From Pelobates cultripes (taxonomy: Eukaryota > Chordata > Amphibia > Anura > Pelobatidae), in assembly GCA_933207985.1 (NCBI GenBank), contig OW240915.1, positions 122,012,251-122,076,250 on the forward strand: 64,000 nucleotides of DNA, written 5' to 3'. A program made the translations under genes and the position numbers. Positions 10,959 through 21,626 of this stretch are shown one piece after another. The stretch's first letter is position 1. Each line of letters opens with the position of its first letter. The notes under the pieces are model-generated. The model had not been told where the DNA came from and made no database searches. It saw nothing but the letters and a program-made list of their open reading frames with translations.

Positions 10959-11723
10959 TTAATTTAATGATTTGTTCTGTAACCATGTCTTTAGCTTATC
11001 TGGTTGATCAAAAGACTCTATTTTTCCATCCATTTGGATAATCATCTTTGTGGGATAGCTCCATCTAAATCTGATATTATGTTGCTTGAGGATATTAATT
11101 CCAGATGAAAACATTCTTCTCTTGTTTCTGGTATTATAAGATAGATCTGGAAGTGCTATGATATGTGCGTATGGACCATCTTTTATACGTTTCTCTCTAT
11201 TGGCTTTTAAAACTTATTCTTTAAGTTCAAACGAATGGAAACAAGTAATTATATCTCTTGGAGTATCAGATGCTATATTTGATGGTTTATGCAATCTGTG
11301 GCATCTTTCAATTTTCTCATTATGGCCATCCAGTTTTAAACCTAGGACTTTAAAGTAATCGTAAGGCATATATTCCAAATTTTCTTGTTTATTGGAATCA
11401 TCAAAATTACAGAACCTCAGGTTTTTCCTGCGGGATCTATCTTCAAGATCTTCTATTTTGTTTTCAAGATTGTGAATTTTTGATGTCAGTGTATTTACTT
11501 CTTCGCTCATTGATACTATTTGAAAGTCAACGTTCCTCAATCGATCTTCCATGACTTGGAATTTTTCAGTTAACTTAAAAATTTCACTTTTTATTTCTTG
11601 TCGTATTTCTATAGAGTTTTTTGAAATTTCACTCTTTATTTCTTCTAAGATAGATTGTAGACTTTCATTCAAAACTTTAATAGTAATTTCTTCCTGTTCT
11701 TTGTTGTCTTTATTTATATCCAT
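10959..11723 (-). pseudogene. L1 ORF1 (RNA-binding protein), one premature stop
   Basis: From the ATG at 11723 the frame encodes a coiled coil (about residues 1-95, rich in Glu, Lys and Ile heptads). The LEDRSRRKNLRF block at the start of the RRM-like domain follows, and then ERCHRLHKPS...PRDIITCFH. A TAA at 11214-11216 stops it, yet the same frame continues with the C-terminal block RFRWSYPTKMII and ends at 10959. The frame is also open upstream of the ATG to about 11890, so the original start may lie there. ORF1 proteins form trimers that coat L1 RNA in the retrotransposition particle. It is the first gene of L1 no. 1, with ORF2 about 0.8 kb downstream. Confidence 0.85.
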
Positions 11724-11974
11724 AGTAGATGGCTTTAAATTTGTTAACGATGATCTCAGTTTATTCCCTTTTGAATCTTTAGATTGAGGAGAAAAAAATA
11801 TGTCTAAGTTTTTTTCTTGATGTACTTCTCCTTTATCTCCTTTGTCTCGATTTGATGCAGATTTGGATTCTTGAACTTGAACTATTTTTTAAGGAGCCAT
11901 CAGCTTCCTTGTATTTTGCACTCCTTCTGATTTGTCTTTACTCACTTTCCTTTTTATTTAATTATTATTTACAA

Positions 11975-12140
11975 TGTCTCTTTTTTTTTTTATTCTTTTT
12001 TTTTTCCTCCTTCCTTTTCTTTTCTTTTCCTTCCATTTCTTTCCTTTTTATTTCCACCTCTTTTTTTAATTTTTTTTTCCTTTTTAATTTTTTTTTTTTT
12101 GTATATTTTTTTTATATATTTTTTTTATTTTTCACTTTCT
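11975..12140. repeat. T-rich (poly-A on minus) tract in L1 5' region
   Basis: Long T runs are interrupted by CC and AT, upstream of ORF1 of L1 no. 1. The Phe/Leu-rich plus-strand ORF across it is an artefact of composition. Confidence 0.8.
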
Positions 12141-12914
12141 CTATACAAATATATGAGTAAATTAATATATAAAGTGAACACAATTCTCTTGGTTTTTATA
12201 GATACTGTGAGACAATAATTAGGTGAGAAAGGAAGGAAAACAATAAAAAGGAAACTTCTTATCTTATCTTTTGAGTGGAGTCTCTTGTCATCTAGATGGA
12301 GTTTCAACCTTGGACCTTGAGCGCCGGGAGTTGCCATTCCACGGTGCGTCCAAACATCAGATGCCCCAACGAGCACTCCCACCACTCGACCCGCGGGCCA
12401 ACCGACCACACAGGATTCCAGTGAGGGTCTCAGTGAGTATATATAGTATATATATTATTTTCAGAAGGGTGCAGATAGAGTGCAAACAAGCATCAGAAAT
12501 AAAAAAAAACTTAGAATAATGTCTTTTCGGCGAATAATTGTAGCACGCTGTTACCATGCACTATCGCAGTTATCCAGAAAGGCTCGATGATTTTAGTAAT
12601 TCAGCTTACATTCCGCCTGGGATATAAAATTCTTTTTGGAAGAAACTTAAAAGGGCTTGAAAAATCCCAAAAGTATCCAACGGCGTTTTCGGTCTGTCGG
12701 TACATCAGTGTGTTGGCGTCTCACAGCATTTGCAGCGCTCACAGCCCTTACACCGCCATCACAATCCCCTCCTCACGACGCACGGCTACGTCCTGCGTCC
12801 GTCCCACGCCCATATCACCGCCCCCGTAGTTCAAAAACTCTTATATTTAAGCCTTTCTACATTATCGAAACCTTTAGAATGATAAAGTAGCACTGGACCT
12901 GATGGAAGAGGGAA

Positions 12915-13586
12915 TGTAGCGTTACTTACCTTAACCGGGGGCCGGTCGCGGTCCTCTCTTCAAGCCGCGCGCGGTCCTGCGGCTGCACGAGCCGCGCGCG
13001 GCTCATCCAACTACTTCGGATGGAAGGCGGGCAGTGACCGCGTGAGGCGGTCACGTGTCCCGCCTGAAACTAAGAGCGCTCCGCGAGTCTCGGGCGCGCT
13101 CTTAAAGGGACAGTGGGTGCCTAAATTGGAAAAGGCATCCCATTGGTCCCTGTCATGCCACACTCCCCATACACTTACCTTTTGGGGGCGTGGATGTGAC
13201 AGGGACCAATCAAATTAGATGTTTAGGTATTTATACTCACCTTCTTCCCTTTGTTCCTTGCCCTATCGTGGTTTCTGTTTCAGTTCCCTTTAGCGCTTGT
13301 GGTGTTCAGTTGTGTTTTCTCGTATTAACTTTGGCTTCGTATTCTGACTTCGTTTTCGCTTTATCCTTATCTGTACTGTTTGCCGGCTAGCTGTTTTCCG
13401 TGTACCAGACCCCGGCTTGTCCTAGTTTACGCTGTCTCTCTGTGCCCTTGACCTCGGTTTGTTCCTGGCTCTGTCTTCTCTCATATACGTCAAGTCCGGC
13501 CATTCTAAGGTCCGGTAGACGTATCTCTCCTCTGTATTTGCCTCTGTTTAGCTGGATCCTGCGTGTAGGGGTATATTCTCGTTACA
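12915..13586. mobile_element. Solo LTR, TSD GGGAA
   Basis: The 672-bp segment starts TGTAGCGTTACTTACC and ends TCTCGTTACA. It is flanked by GGGAA at 12910-12914 and 13587-13591. Its sequence differs from the LTR family that carries the branched structure. It has GC-rich inverted words (CCGCGCGCGG) at 12965-13010 but no coding potential. The ends and the TSD define it. Strand is not certain. Confidence 0.8.
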
Positions 13587-13591
13587 GGGAA

Positions 13592-14260
13592 GAACTATTT
13601 TGGGAGATCCCATGGAGATACTGAAGAAGATAAGAAGTGGAAACTATGGACTGGGTATTAATATGGGACTGTCAGGATGATTGATATTGGCTCTTGCAAA
13701 CTATGCAGAAGAGAAATGTTGGATGTTAAGGGTGTCCCTTTCCTGAACATATTTGATTTTGGAAAAAAAAGTTCCTCAACCCCAGTGGATAGTATTTATA
13801 ATTATCATTGTCCAAAGGATTTCCATAGGTAAGTTAACCTCCGCCCTTGTGACATCTTATCAGATCTATGGTGGAGGACCTGGATCAAAACTCTCTCTGC
13901 TGGGGTAATATGCTAGTCTGAAAAGAGCTATACAGTGCCTTGGACCATGTCGAACTGTATTCCCAGCTGTAACTGTATTACCCTGAACTGGGAGGGAGCA
14001 AGGTGATTACAACAGACATTCATCTTTCACCATGAAGATGTAAAAATAAAAGTGATATGAGGCAAGGGATACATGACAATAAGCATCCTGCAAATCTATA
14101 GACATTATCCAATGTACTAGGAATACTACCTTTATAAATAAGAACGTGCAAGAATCATGTAAATTAGAATGGATCCCCAACACCTGTTAGAAACAGATTC
14201 TTTGTGTTCTAGTTGGTTTTTAAAAAATTCTCACAATAGCTTCCTCTAATTGAAGGGAAG
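13592..14260 (-). pseudogene. Decayed DIRS-like reverse transcriptase remnant
   Basis: No open frame is left. Minus-strand translation around 14060-14110 gives MSIDLQDAYCHV, close to the DIRS RT motif A (compare MTSIDLRDAYY in the better copy at 28128-28442). Around 13900-13990 it gives LGIQFDMVQGTV, like the block after RT motif C in DIRS elements. Many stops and indels interrupt it. This could be a different DIRS subfamily from the 25849-29063 copy. The rest of 14261-14740 holds nothing I can name. Confidence 0.35.
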
Positions 14261-14739
14261 CCATGAGATTTACAAAGCATCTCTTTTTACATTTTCTCTT
14301 CCTCTGGTAGAATAATGAACACTTACATCAAGGTTGAGATCTACCACACTCTCTTCCTGGTGTGAAATACCTTGGTCTGAGAAGGAATTTAATGGGAATC
14401 TTTGGATTGAAAGGGTCTCCTGAATCTTAAGTAGACAAGCTTTCCTGCCCTCTGCCGTTCTCTTGATCCATTAATATAGGAGTATGCATCTGTGGACCAG
14501 GTACTAAGCCAAAGTGACCAGCTAATAGACACAAAGAAAGTCATATTTCTGGCTAGAATACAATGCAACCTACGTAAGCTTCTTAGCTGAAGACTATTCC
14601 CGGATTAATGATTTGTAAATTGTCAAGAGACAAAAGGAAATTAATCTCTGATATGCTCCTCCAAATTAACCATACCAATCTTAGATCCTTAGAGATTGAG
14701 GTAAAACCTTACAGTAAAAAGAATAATGTGTGTAACCCC

Positions 14740-16140
14740 AGTGAGAACTGGAGTACACTCACAGCAGTCAGTAAGGTGGTACCAGATCCACCAAATAGGG
14801 CTTGGACCCAAATACTATAAGGATAAAAGTAGAATCAAAGAAAGAATGTTCACCCACAGCACAAAGAGGGAAGAGGGGGAACACACTATACTGGCTTTAT
14901 TAAATAAATTGTGGGTAATGCAAAAGGAAAAGAATGCAACCTGTTAAAATATCCCTAGAGGGGTAGGAAATGGGTAAACTGCTCCTGGATAGAAAGTCTC
15001 CCATAATATCAACTCTGAAACAACTGTATTAATTACCAACATAAAAGGGGTTATATCAGGAGGCAACACCAGGGCAGGACCCTAAAATATCAACAAGTAT
15101 CAGCCCAGCTAGTTGAACCATAAGGTGAAACCACTTCTGCAACACAAAAATTGTCAGTAGGGGCTGCAGATATGTCTCCAAACAAACGGACTAAATAGCT
15201 CTATTGGATCTATCACCTAAACGGTGTGCTGAGCTGATACCAAAAGCTGGGTGGTCTAGGAGGTACAGGATAGTTAATGAGTAATACTCATTTAACAACA
15301 GAGGACCATGCATATGGTCTCTAGATGAAGATAAAGTAGAGGCTAGTAGAACAGTCAGCTATATAGGAAAAAGCATGAGCGGATTTAGGTGTCTGACAGC
15401 GTCAATGCCTATATAGTATCCCTAATGCTCCTGTGTGTTCTAATGCTTTCCCTAGGTAACTGTGTCAAAGCCAAATACCCACAAGATCCCCGTTGTCCTA
15501 CTAAGGGTCTAAGTTAACAAAATAAAAGTGCTAAGCAAACAGTGCCTCCATGAGTGCAATAACGTGAAAAAAATGAAACTGAGAAAACAACCCGACACGC
15601 GTTTCAGTGCATCATACTGCACCTTCGTCAGTGACTAAGCCTTACCTCCATATGCAGAGCGTTTAAATACCTCGGCAAGCCAATCAGGAAAAATGTCTCA
15701 CTACTCAATGGAAAGTGTGATCAGGTGTGGAGGTAAGTTCCAAAAGGGGGTCGGTGTGATCCTTTGCCGGACCACCCCTAGCTCCTCCTATCCTGATCAC
15801 AATGTTGCCAGTTCCCCAATCCGGAAGATAATTTTCATGGGTGGGTGGGACAGTATGTAATAGTGGGCGGTGAAGAGTATCATCAAGTCCGCCCAAAGGA
15901 ACCTCCCACATTGCGGCTGTCAGACGTATATTTATACTAGGGTGGGTGTGTAGATGAAAGGGCTATAGGTGCATCGTTGTCCCACTCCGCCCTTTGCTCC
16001 TACCTCCTAGGATCGTTCACATAAGGACTCATCCATGGTGGGCGTGTATTGAAACAATCACATACACGCCCCCACCATCTATCTCCTGACTACCATTACG
16101 GCAGAGAGGAGGGGGAAAGGAGGAGGGCGGGGCATGTATA
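14740..16140 (-). mobile_element. Probable PLE terminal region
   Basis: There is no open frame. I assign it from the hammerhead-like motif at 15595-15631, shared with two other PLE-type ends here, and from the strand, which reads CTGACGA...GAAACGCG on minus. Its borders were not found. Confidence 0.35.
15595..15631 (-). ncRNA. Hammerhead-ribozyme-like motif (a)
   Basis: On the minus strand: CTGACGA, a spare A, a stem-loop with arms GTGCA and TGCAC, then GAAACGCG. The CTGANGA and GAAA boxes are the hammerhead core boxes. The extra A after CTGANGA departs from the textbook core. The same arrangement recurs at 42869, 43356 and 52761. Confidence 0.5.
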
Positions 16141-17430
16141 AGGATGTCAAACTATCCCATGCCGGACTCCAAATGTGGAGACAGGGATCAATAAATTATT
16201 GTAACGACTCCAAGGGCAAATCAGCCTTAGCCCAAACAAAGAGAGTGAGTAAACTGCAATATATATCGTAAGATTGTATGTACAATCTTTTAAATGTCCA
16301 TAGGGATACCAGAAATTGTTGTGGGGAGCCCACTCACTTATTAAAATAGTCATCATACGCCTAATATATTCTATACCTCAGATAGAAACCACACATGATA
16401 ATGATTTTTAATACATTTCTTCTTGTCCACTATACGTGGATAATCATAGCCCTGGGGCTAGTAAATTTCAGGAAGTGGGTGACCACAAAGGGATATATAG
16501 TGAGACCTAGCTTGACCATAGGGGCTCGAAATAAGCCTAGGTGGGTTGAACAAATCAGATTTATTTACATTAAACCCTTCTCCTGCAGAGGTAGTAAATA
16601 TGTAACAAAAAAATATAAAAGTATAAAGAATAAAACCTTGCAGCAAGATGAAAGCCTGTGCCAGCTGCCACATAGGCTTTAGAGAGGAGCAGGACCATGT
16701 ATTCTCCATGGAGTTTCAGAGAGATCCTGCATTGTTTACAGGCAGAGAGGAACATTTAGCCAGTCTAAGGACTGCATCTACTACTTAGGAGCATAGTCCT
16801 AGGTACTAGTGTCTGAAATTCCAATGGATGAAGACTGAGACACTCCCTTGTGTTGAAAACCTCTCTCAGTGTAGAACCATTCGTCCATTACGGATCTTAA
16901 GGGGACCGGGAACTGGAAAATATAATCTACACCCTCTGACATCCGAAAAGAAAGGCAAGAGGTAAAAGGACTCTGGAAATCAAATGAGCGGATTCTGGAA
17001 CTACTGAAATAGGCTGAATATTTTCAACCGATTATTCCATATCTCTGAATGGATCCATCTCCCAGGATTCCTAAGAGTATTTATTCTGGGAATTGTCCAG
17101 AGGATCAAAACTTTAACAGCTTCAATGATGTCTTGAGATACCTCCTGTTAATATTGCATAATACACGGGACATGTAGCCACTTTCAGAAAGTCTGTGCAG
17201 AGACTTTACTTTTACAAGGATCTCTTATCATATGCCTCACAAACAATTCTTTAGTGTGACTTCCCTTGTATGATCCAGATTATTTTCTTCCCGTGGAGCT
17301 ATTACCATAGGGAATTCCAATTGTTGAAAGGCACTCTTTTGTTTCAAGCCTCATGTTCAATCTATCGCCAAATCCTGTCATTTCCATCTCAAAAACATTG
17401 CGCGCATCCGCCCCTACTTAACGCCAGATG
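16141..17430. other. No recognisable feature
   Basis: About 1.3 kb with only short spurious ORFs on both strands. I could place no domain, LTR end or tandem array. It is probably old, decayed transposon DNA. Confidence 0.4.
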
Positions 17431-17436
17431 CGTATT

Positions 17437-17831
17437 ATCCAAGTCCATTCGTATTATCCAAACTCCTGAACGGACCGGTGTTCGCATGCCTCGACAAATG
17501 AGAAGGGCGGTCGGTAGTTTCAGCGGAGTTCAGTACAAAAATTGTCCGTTTATAGTTCCATAGAATCTGCGCCGAACACCACTGGTCTTTTGCATGTTTT
17601 AAAATGGCCGCCGCCTCATGGTCGGAATACGAACGACGACCACCCTGCACTCGGTTATAATTAAGAGGTGTCTGCGGTTAACCACAACATTCTAATTGGG
17701 ATCAATAGGTTAACCAGCAGCACACTTCTCTTCTGGGTGGCCATCCATTCGGTAGTTTCATTCGGTGTAAGTCCAAAAAGACGAATAGGGGTTTACAGAC
17801 AGGCAATTCCGCGAAGGGAGGCAAACTAGAC
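17437..17831 (-). mobile_element. LTR fragment (5' part)
   Basis: This closely matches 35430-35816, the 5' part of the Gmr1-like LTR, through blocks such as AAAATGGCCGCCGCCTC and TCTTCTGGGTGGCC. It stops at CTAGAC, where the next LTR begins. It looks like a truncated copy abutted by another LTR. Confidence 0.7.
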
Positions 17832-18742
17832 TGTTACGGTACCCTGAAATGCACAAACCGCCGTTTAGTGAATCCTCCCCTCTCTCAATAGCATCGGCTG
17901 CATGTGCATCCAGTACAATCATGCGAACCGCAAGCAAGGGAACACTGTAAACTCACGAACGGGATCCGTACGGGCACTTCACTCCACAAGCTCCAAACTC
18001 ACGAATCGCCAATAGTAGCCGAACGCATATATCTCCCAAGCGGCTAATAATTCCATCCAGCAGTCGCTAGTCGTCGGTAATAAATCCCCACAATAACGAG
18101 ACCAAGCTCCGCATTGGGGGTAAAACAAGAACTGGCTTTACTGTGGGCTACCTGCCCGTATTTATGCAGGTCTCCCACTTGGTGGACACTCCCCTAGGGG
18201 ACCAAATGGGAGACTGTAACAATAGACAGACATATGGCAGGTTAGGACCCACAGACACAGAATATTCCCAACATGCATTAGTATTTCCTCCCCTCTGCCC
18301 TGGAGATAATTGAGAAGTAATTCAATTATCTCCAGGACAGAGGCAAATCGCCATTTTAAATTCAACACAGAAAAAAATATAAAAATACCTAACTTTACAA
18401 TTGTAGAATGTTACCCATTCGTATCACATATCCCCAGATAGCCTGGATCTGAGTGCATATTATTGGCGAATAGCGCTCAGATCCCATACTCATAGTTCAA
18501 TCGCCATGGAGTCAAAGTCTATTACAGTTCTTCGGTATGCGATTGACTCCATGGGAAGGCTATCTGGGGTAAGTCCATCCATACGTTTAAACCTCCCAAA
18601 TGGCCGGTGTTCGCCGGTGTTCGAAGGGAGGTCGGCTTCAGCGGTGTTAGGCTAAAAAAAGTGTCCGTTTTCAGTTCCATGAAATCCATGAAATCAATGC
18701 CAGGCTTCTCCAGTTCACAGTGGCGAGGTTGGTTTCGCCACA
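17832..18742 (-). mobile_element. LTR of the Gmr1-associated family
   Basis: On the minus strand it runs from TGTGGCGAAACC (18742) to GGTACCGTAACA (17832), 911 bp. It contains the branched structure (18432-18569) and the GGAGATAATTGA hairpin (18304-18335). The flanks TAGAC and ATACT do not match, so a rearrangement, or recombination between two LTRs, is likely. Confidence 0.75.
18432..18569. other. Branched inverted-repeat structure in LTR (copy 3, covarying)
   Basis: The outer stem is CCCCAGATAGCC with GGCTATCTGGGG (18432-18443, 18558-18569). Hairpin 1 is GGATCTGAGTGC with GCGCTCAGATCC (18445-18456, 18473-18484). Hairpin 2 is CCATGGAGTCAA with TTGACTCCATGG (18504-18515, 18543-18554). Relative to copies 1 and 2, a C-G pair in hairpin 2 is now T-A, hairpin 1 has gained an A-T pair, and one C-G became a T-G wobble. 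Confidence 0.8.
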
Positions 18743-19012
18743 ATACTTATTAATGAACTTTGTGTTGTTGATTACTTACACTTCTTCTTATTTGATTATT
18801 GCCTAATTCATTTAAGTGTCATTTAAGTTCAACACTTATTAAAACTTTGTTTGAATCAAGTTACCAGCAATTCTCTCTTTTCTTAAAGCTACAGTATTGA
18901 TACTTTAAAGATTCTCCGTTTCTTCACAATTGTAATTAGGGAGTTTTACAAGCTGCAGTTTAGTTCCAAGCCAAATCACCCAAGTACCGTAACAGAATCA
19001 CCAAGCCCGAAA

Positions 19013-19450
19013 ATGGAACCAGCAGAAGTGAATTCCCAAATTACCTCTTTAACCCATAGAGTTGAATTACTCACACAAGGCATGCAGGATTTGCAAATTG
19101 CTAATGAGAGACTTCTTTCTTATATTAGAGAAATGCAAAATAAAGTTACACATGCTTCAAGGGACCCTGTTGTCTGCAATCCCAAAAAATTATATGGAGA
19201 TCGCTCTAAATATAGAGAATTTTTGAATTCATGCAAATTATTGTTTACTCTCAAACCCAGGGCTTATCCCTCAGACAGGATTAAGGCCTGTTCAATAATT
19301 TCCTACTTAAGGGGTGAACCTATGTCCTGGGCACATTCATTTCTGGAAAATGAAGATCCTATTTTGGATTCTTTAGATAATTTTATTGAGGCAATGTCAT
19401 TACTTTATGAGGACCCTAATAAACAAGCTACTGCTGATCTTACTATTAGA
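19013..19450 (+). pseudogene. Ty3/gypsy gag, N-terminal part (Rtl/Sushi-like)
   Basis: About 146 codons from an ATG. There is an N-terminal coiled coil (about residues 5-45), then the capsid region: PKKLYGDRSKYREFL, RAYPSDRIKACSIISYL, GEPMSWAHSFLE and a final DPNKQATADLTIR. Vertebrate gypsy gags of the Sushi/Rtl group share this arrangement (family recall). The frame is cut at about 19450 by the DIRS-type insertion, so the last residues and stop come from foreign DNA. A fragment of gypsy pol on the same strand resumes at 29064, beyond the nested elements. It is probably the same copy with its middle lost. Confidence 0.75.
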
Positions 19451-19752
19451 GAAAATTTATGACAAATTTACCGTAATTTTCTTTTCCTGGCTATTTCTCA
19501 TGGCAGCATCACTTATGGGTAGCTCCTCCCTTAGTAGTCACAGGACAGGAATTAATTAGATTAATTAATCAGACTGATAGGTATAAAGAGTCCCTCCTCC
19601 CCCTACACCTCAGTCCAATTATAAAGCTGAAATAAAGAATGGGCGGGAACCCTGATGCTGCCATGAGAAATAGCCAGGAAAAGAAAATTACGGTAAGTTT
19701 GTCATAAATTTTCTCTATTCCTGGCTAATCATGGCAGCATCACTTATGGGTA
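19446..19752. repeat. DIRS terminal inverted and direct repeats
   Basis: The arm at about 19446-19511 (AGAGAAAATTTATGACAAA... through TGGCAGCATCA) is complementary to about 19652-19716. The words CATGGCAGCATCACTTATGG occur as direct repeats at about 19500 and 19729. An inverted terminus plus an internal complementary region is the hallmark of DIRS-1-like ends. Confidence 0.7.
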
Positions 19753-19918
19753 ATACCCAAGCTTCACAGAAATATAGGGTGGGAATAATAATCCAAGAAA
19801 TTACACAAAACTGAAACACATGGGGCGTGGCCTGACAGCCGACGGACTTGTCGCATGAGCGCGAAGCTCCAGACCCTGACCGGGTAATCAAGGGGGCAAA
19901 CGGCACACACTGAAAACA

Positions 19919-20983
19919 ATGGCATCCAAAAAACACCGCAGCACCGCAAGGCAAGCTCCTGCCTCTGAAACACCGGCAGCCAAAACCTCCCTGTGGCGCT
20001 TTTTTGGCGATCACACGGAAGCACACAGACGGGACAAAATGGCGCCCGCGACACAAACGCGAGGCAGCCAGCCCCCGAGCCCAACAGCAACAGATAAGCC
20101 CACAGAGTAACAAGATATACGGTCCTTGCTGACCCAACTACCCTCCAAGACCGACCTGGCAGCCTTATTTCAGAAACTGGAGGACAGCTTTAGTGAGAAG
20201 CTACAGGCTGTTACTGCAGACGTGCAGCTGCTAGGGGACAGAGTCCAGGCTCTGGAAGAAGAGGCAGAAACTACTGAAAAACAATGGGCTGAGTCCTATG
20301 CTACCCAGGAGACACACGCAGAGGCAATCAGGTACCTGCAGAGACAGCTTGAAGATGTAGATAACCGAGGATGCAGGAATAACCTGAGGGTGAGAGGTGT
20401 CCCTGAGAGTGCAGAAGGGGTCCCAGAAAACCCCGTGCAGGTTCTGACAGCCCTTTTCAACCGCATTTTAACCAGACCACTGGACACTGCCATTTTATTT
20501 GATAGAGCCCACAGAGCGACCAGACCTAGGAACCTGCCTCCAGATAAACCACGGGATATTATTTGTCGCATACATAACTTTCCCCTAAAGGAAGAAATCT
20601 TGCACAAAGCTCGACAGAACAAGGATATCAAGATCGACGGACACCCGGTGATCGTCTTCCAGGACCTAGCGCCATCCACGCTGCAAGCTAGGCGGGCACT
20701 ACGACCTATCACACAGGCCCTGTCCGAGAGAAATATCAAATTCAGATGGAGCTTCCCGTTCGCTCTCACAGTTACACTCCAAAACAAAACGCACACTATA
20801 ACCTCACCAGACGACATACCTGAATTCCAAAGAGCCTTGAAACTACCGTCGTCCGAGGTGGAGGATTGGACGGGCCTGAGAGGCACATCAGCGGGACGGA
20901 CCCCGCACAAACCTAAGTGGCAAAAGTCCCCTCGAAAACGTCGTAGACAGAACCATCCCGGAGCAGACGCAGCACCGACATGA
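19919..20983 (+). pseudogene. L1 ORF1 (RNA-binding protein), one premature stop
   Basis: I place the start at the ATG of 19919 (MASKKHRSTARQ), because the frame runs from there, broken only by TAA at 20108-20110, into the long open part from 20126 to 20983. The basic N-terminus is followed by a coiled coil (LEDSFSEKLQAVTADVQLLG onward), the RRM block NRGCRNNLRVRGVPE, and the C-terminal domain with PRDIICRIHNFPLKEE, VFQDLAPSTLQARRAL and IKFRWSFPFALTV. A Lys/Arg-rich tail follows. Total length is about 354 codons, normal for L1 ORF1. The protein binds L1 RNA as a trimer. ORF2 follows 643 bp downstream. Confidence 0.88.
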
Positions 20984-21626
20984 GCAGTACACGGTCGTAT
21001 GATCAGACTCTCTCTCTTTTTCCTATCTACCATTTTCTCTCTTAATCCGCCCATGCGGGTATCCACTGCGGTACACCCAGTGAATGGACTGACATTACTT
21101 TCCCACTGTGATGCAAATATTGAAATGTTATATTGTGTTAAACTTGGTTATGCCTTTATGAATAACATGTTACATTGCCGTTACCGGGCCCTAGAATTCA
21201 CGAGGAAAATATAAGGTTAACTTTCCCATCAGGGCTTCAGACGGCCGGGCTCACAGGGCACACTCTACTCCCTAGCCGACGCACACCTCTGACCTCCCTG
21301 GCTAGGGTAGAGGAGGTAGGCTGTATCACTTCTTCAATGCCCTGCGAGACCCCCCCCCCTATGATACACCCGGTCGGGTGCTCCGGCCACCACCCCCCAG
21401 AGAGGCGCCACAACCCCACTTGTGGACACAGCGAGTTATCCACAAGTGTAGCGCCAATCTCAACGCCAGAGATGGCTCTCATCTACTGTTTTAATGTACA
21501 TAGTTTACAGTTATCCCCCATCCACCTCCCACCAAACACCCCTGCCATTACTATCGTACTAAAGGTACTACCGACAGGTGCCCCCCATGTCCTATTTGAG
21601 ACACTCTCACCATCGTTCCTACCACC

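Larger units (their letters stand above)
6018..12825 (-). mobile_element. Full-length L1-type LINE, minus strand (L1 no. 1)
   Basis: The 17-bp target duplication GTAGTTCAAAAACTCTT flanks it at 6001-6017 and 12826-12842. The 3' end is a poly(A) tail, seen as poly(T) from about 6014. The 5' end at 12825 begins GGGGGCGG on the minus strand, as many L1 5' UTRs do. In order it carries a 5' UTR of about 1 kb, ORF1 (10959-11723 and upstream), an inter-ORF of about 0.8 kb, ORF2 (7293-10139 plus 6392-7273) and a 3' UTR. It is intact in length but coding-dead. Confidence 0.9.

Noticed and set aside
20296..21066. 256-codon minus-strand ORF
   Set aside because: Antisense shadow of L1 ORF1, which has clear domain blocks on the plus strand.
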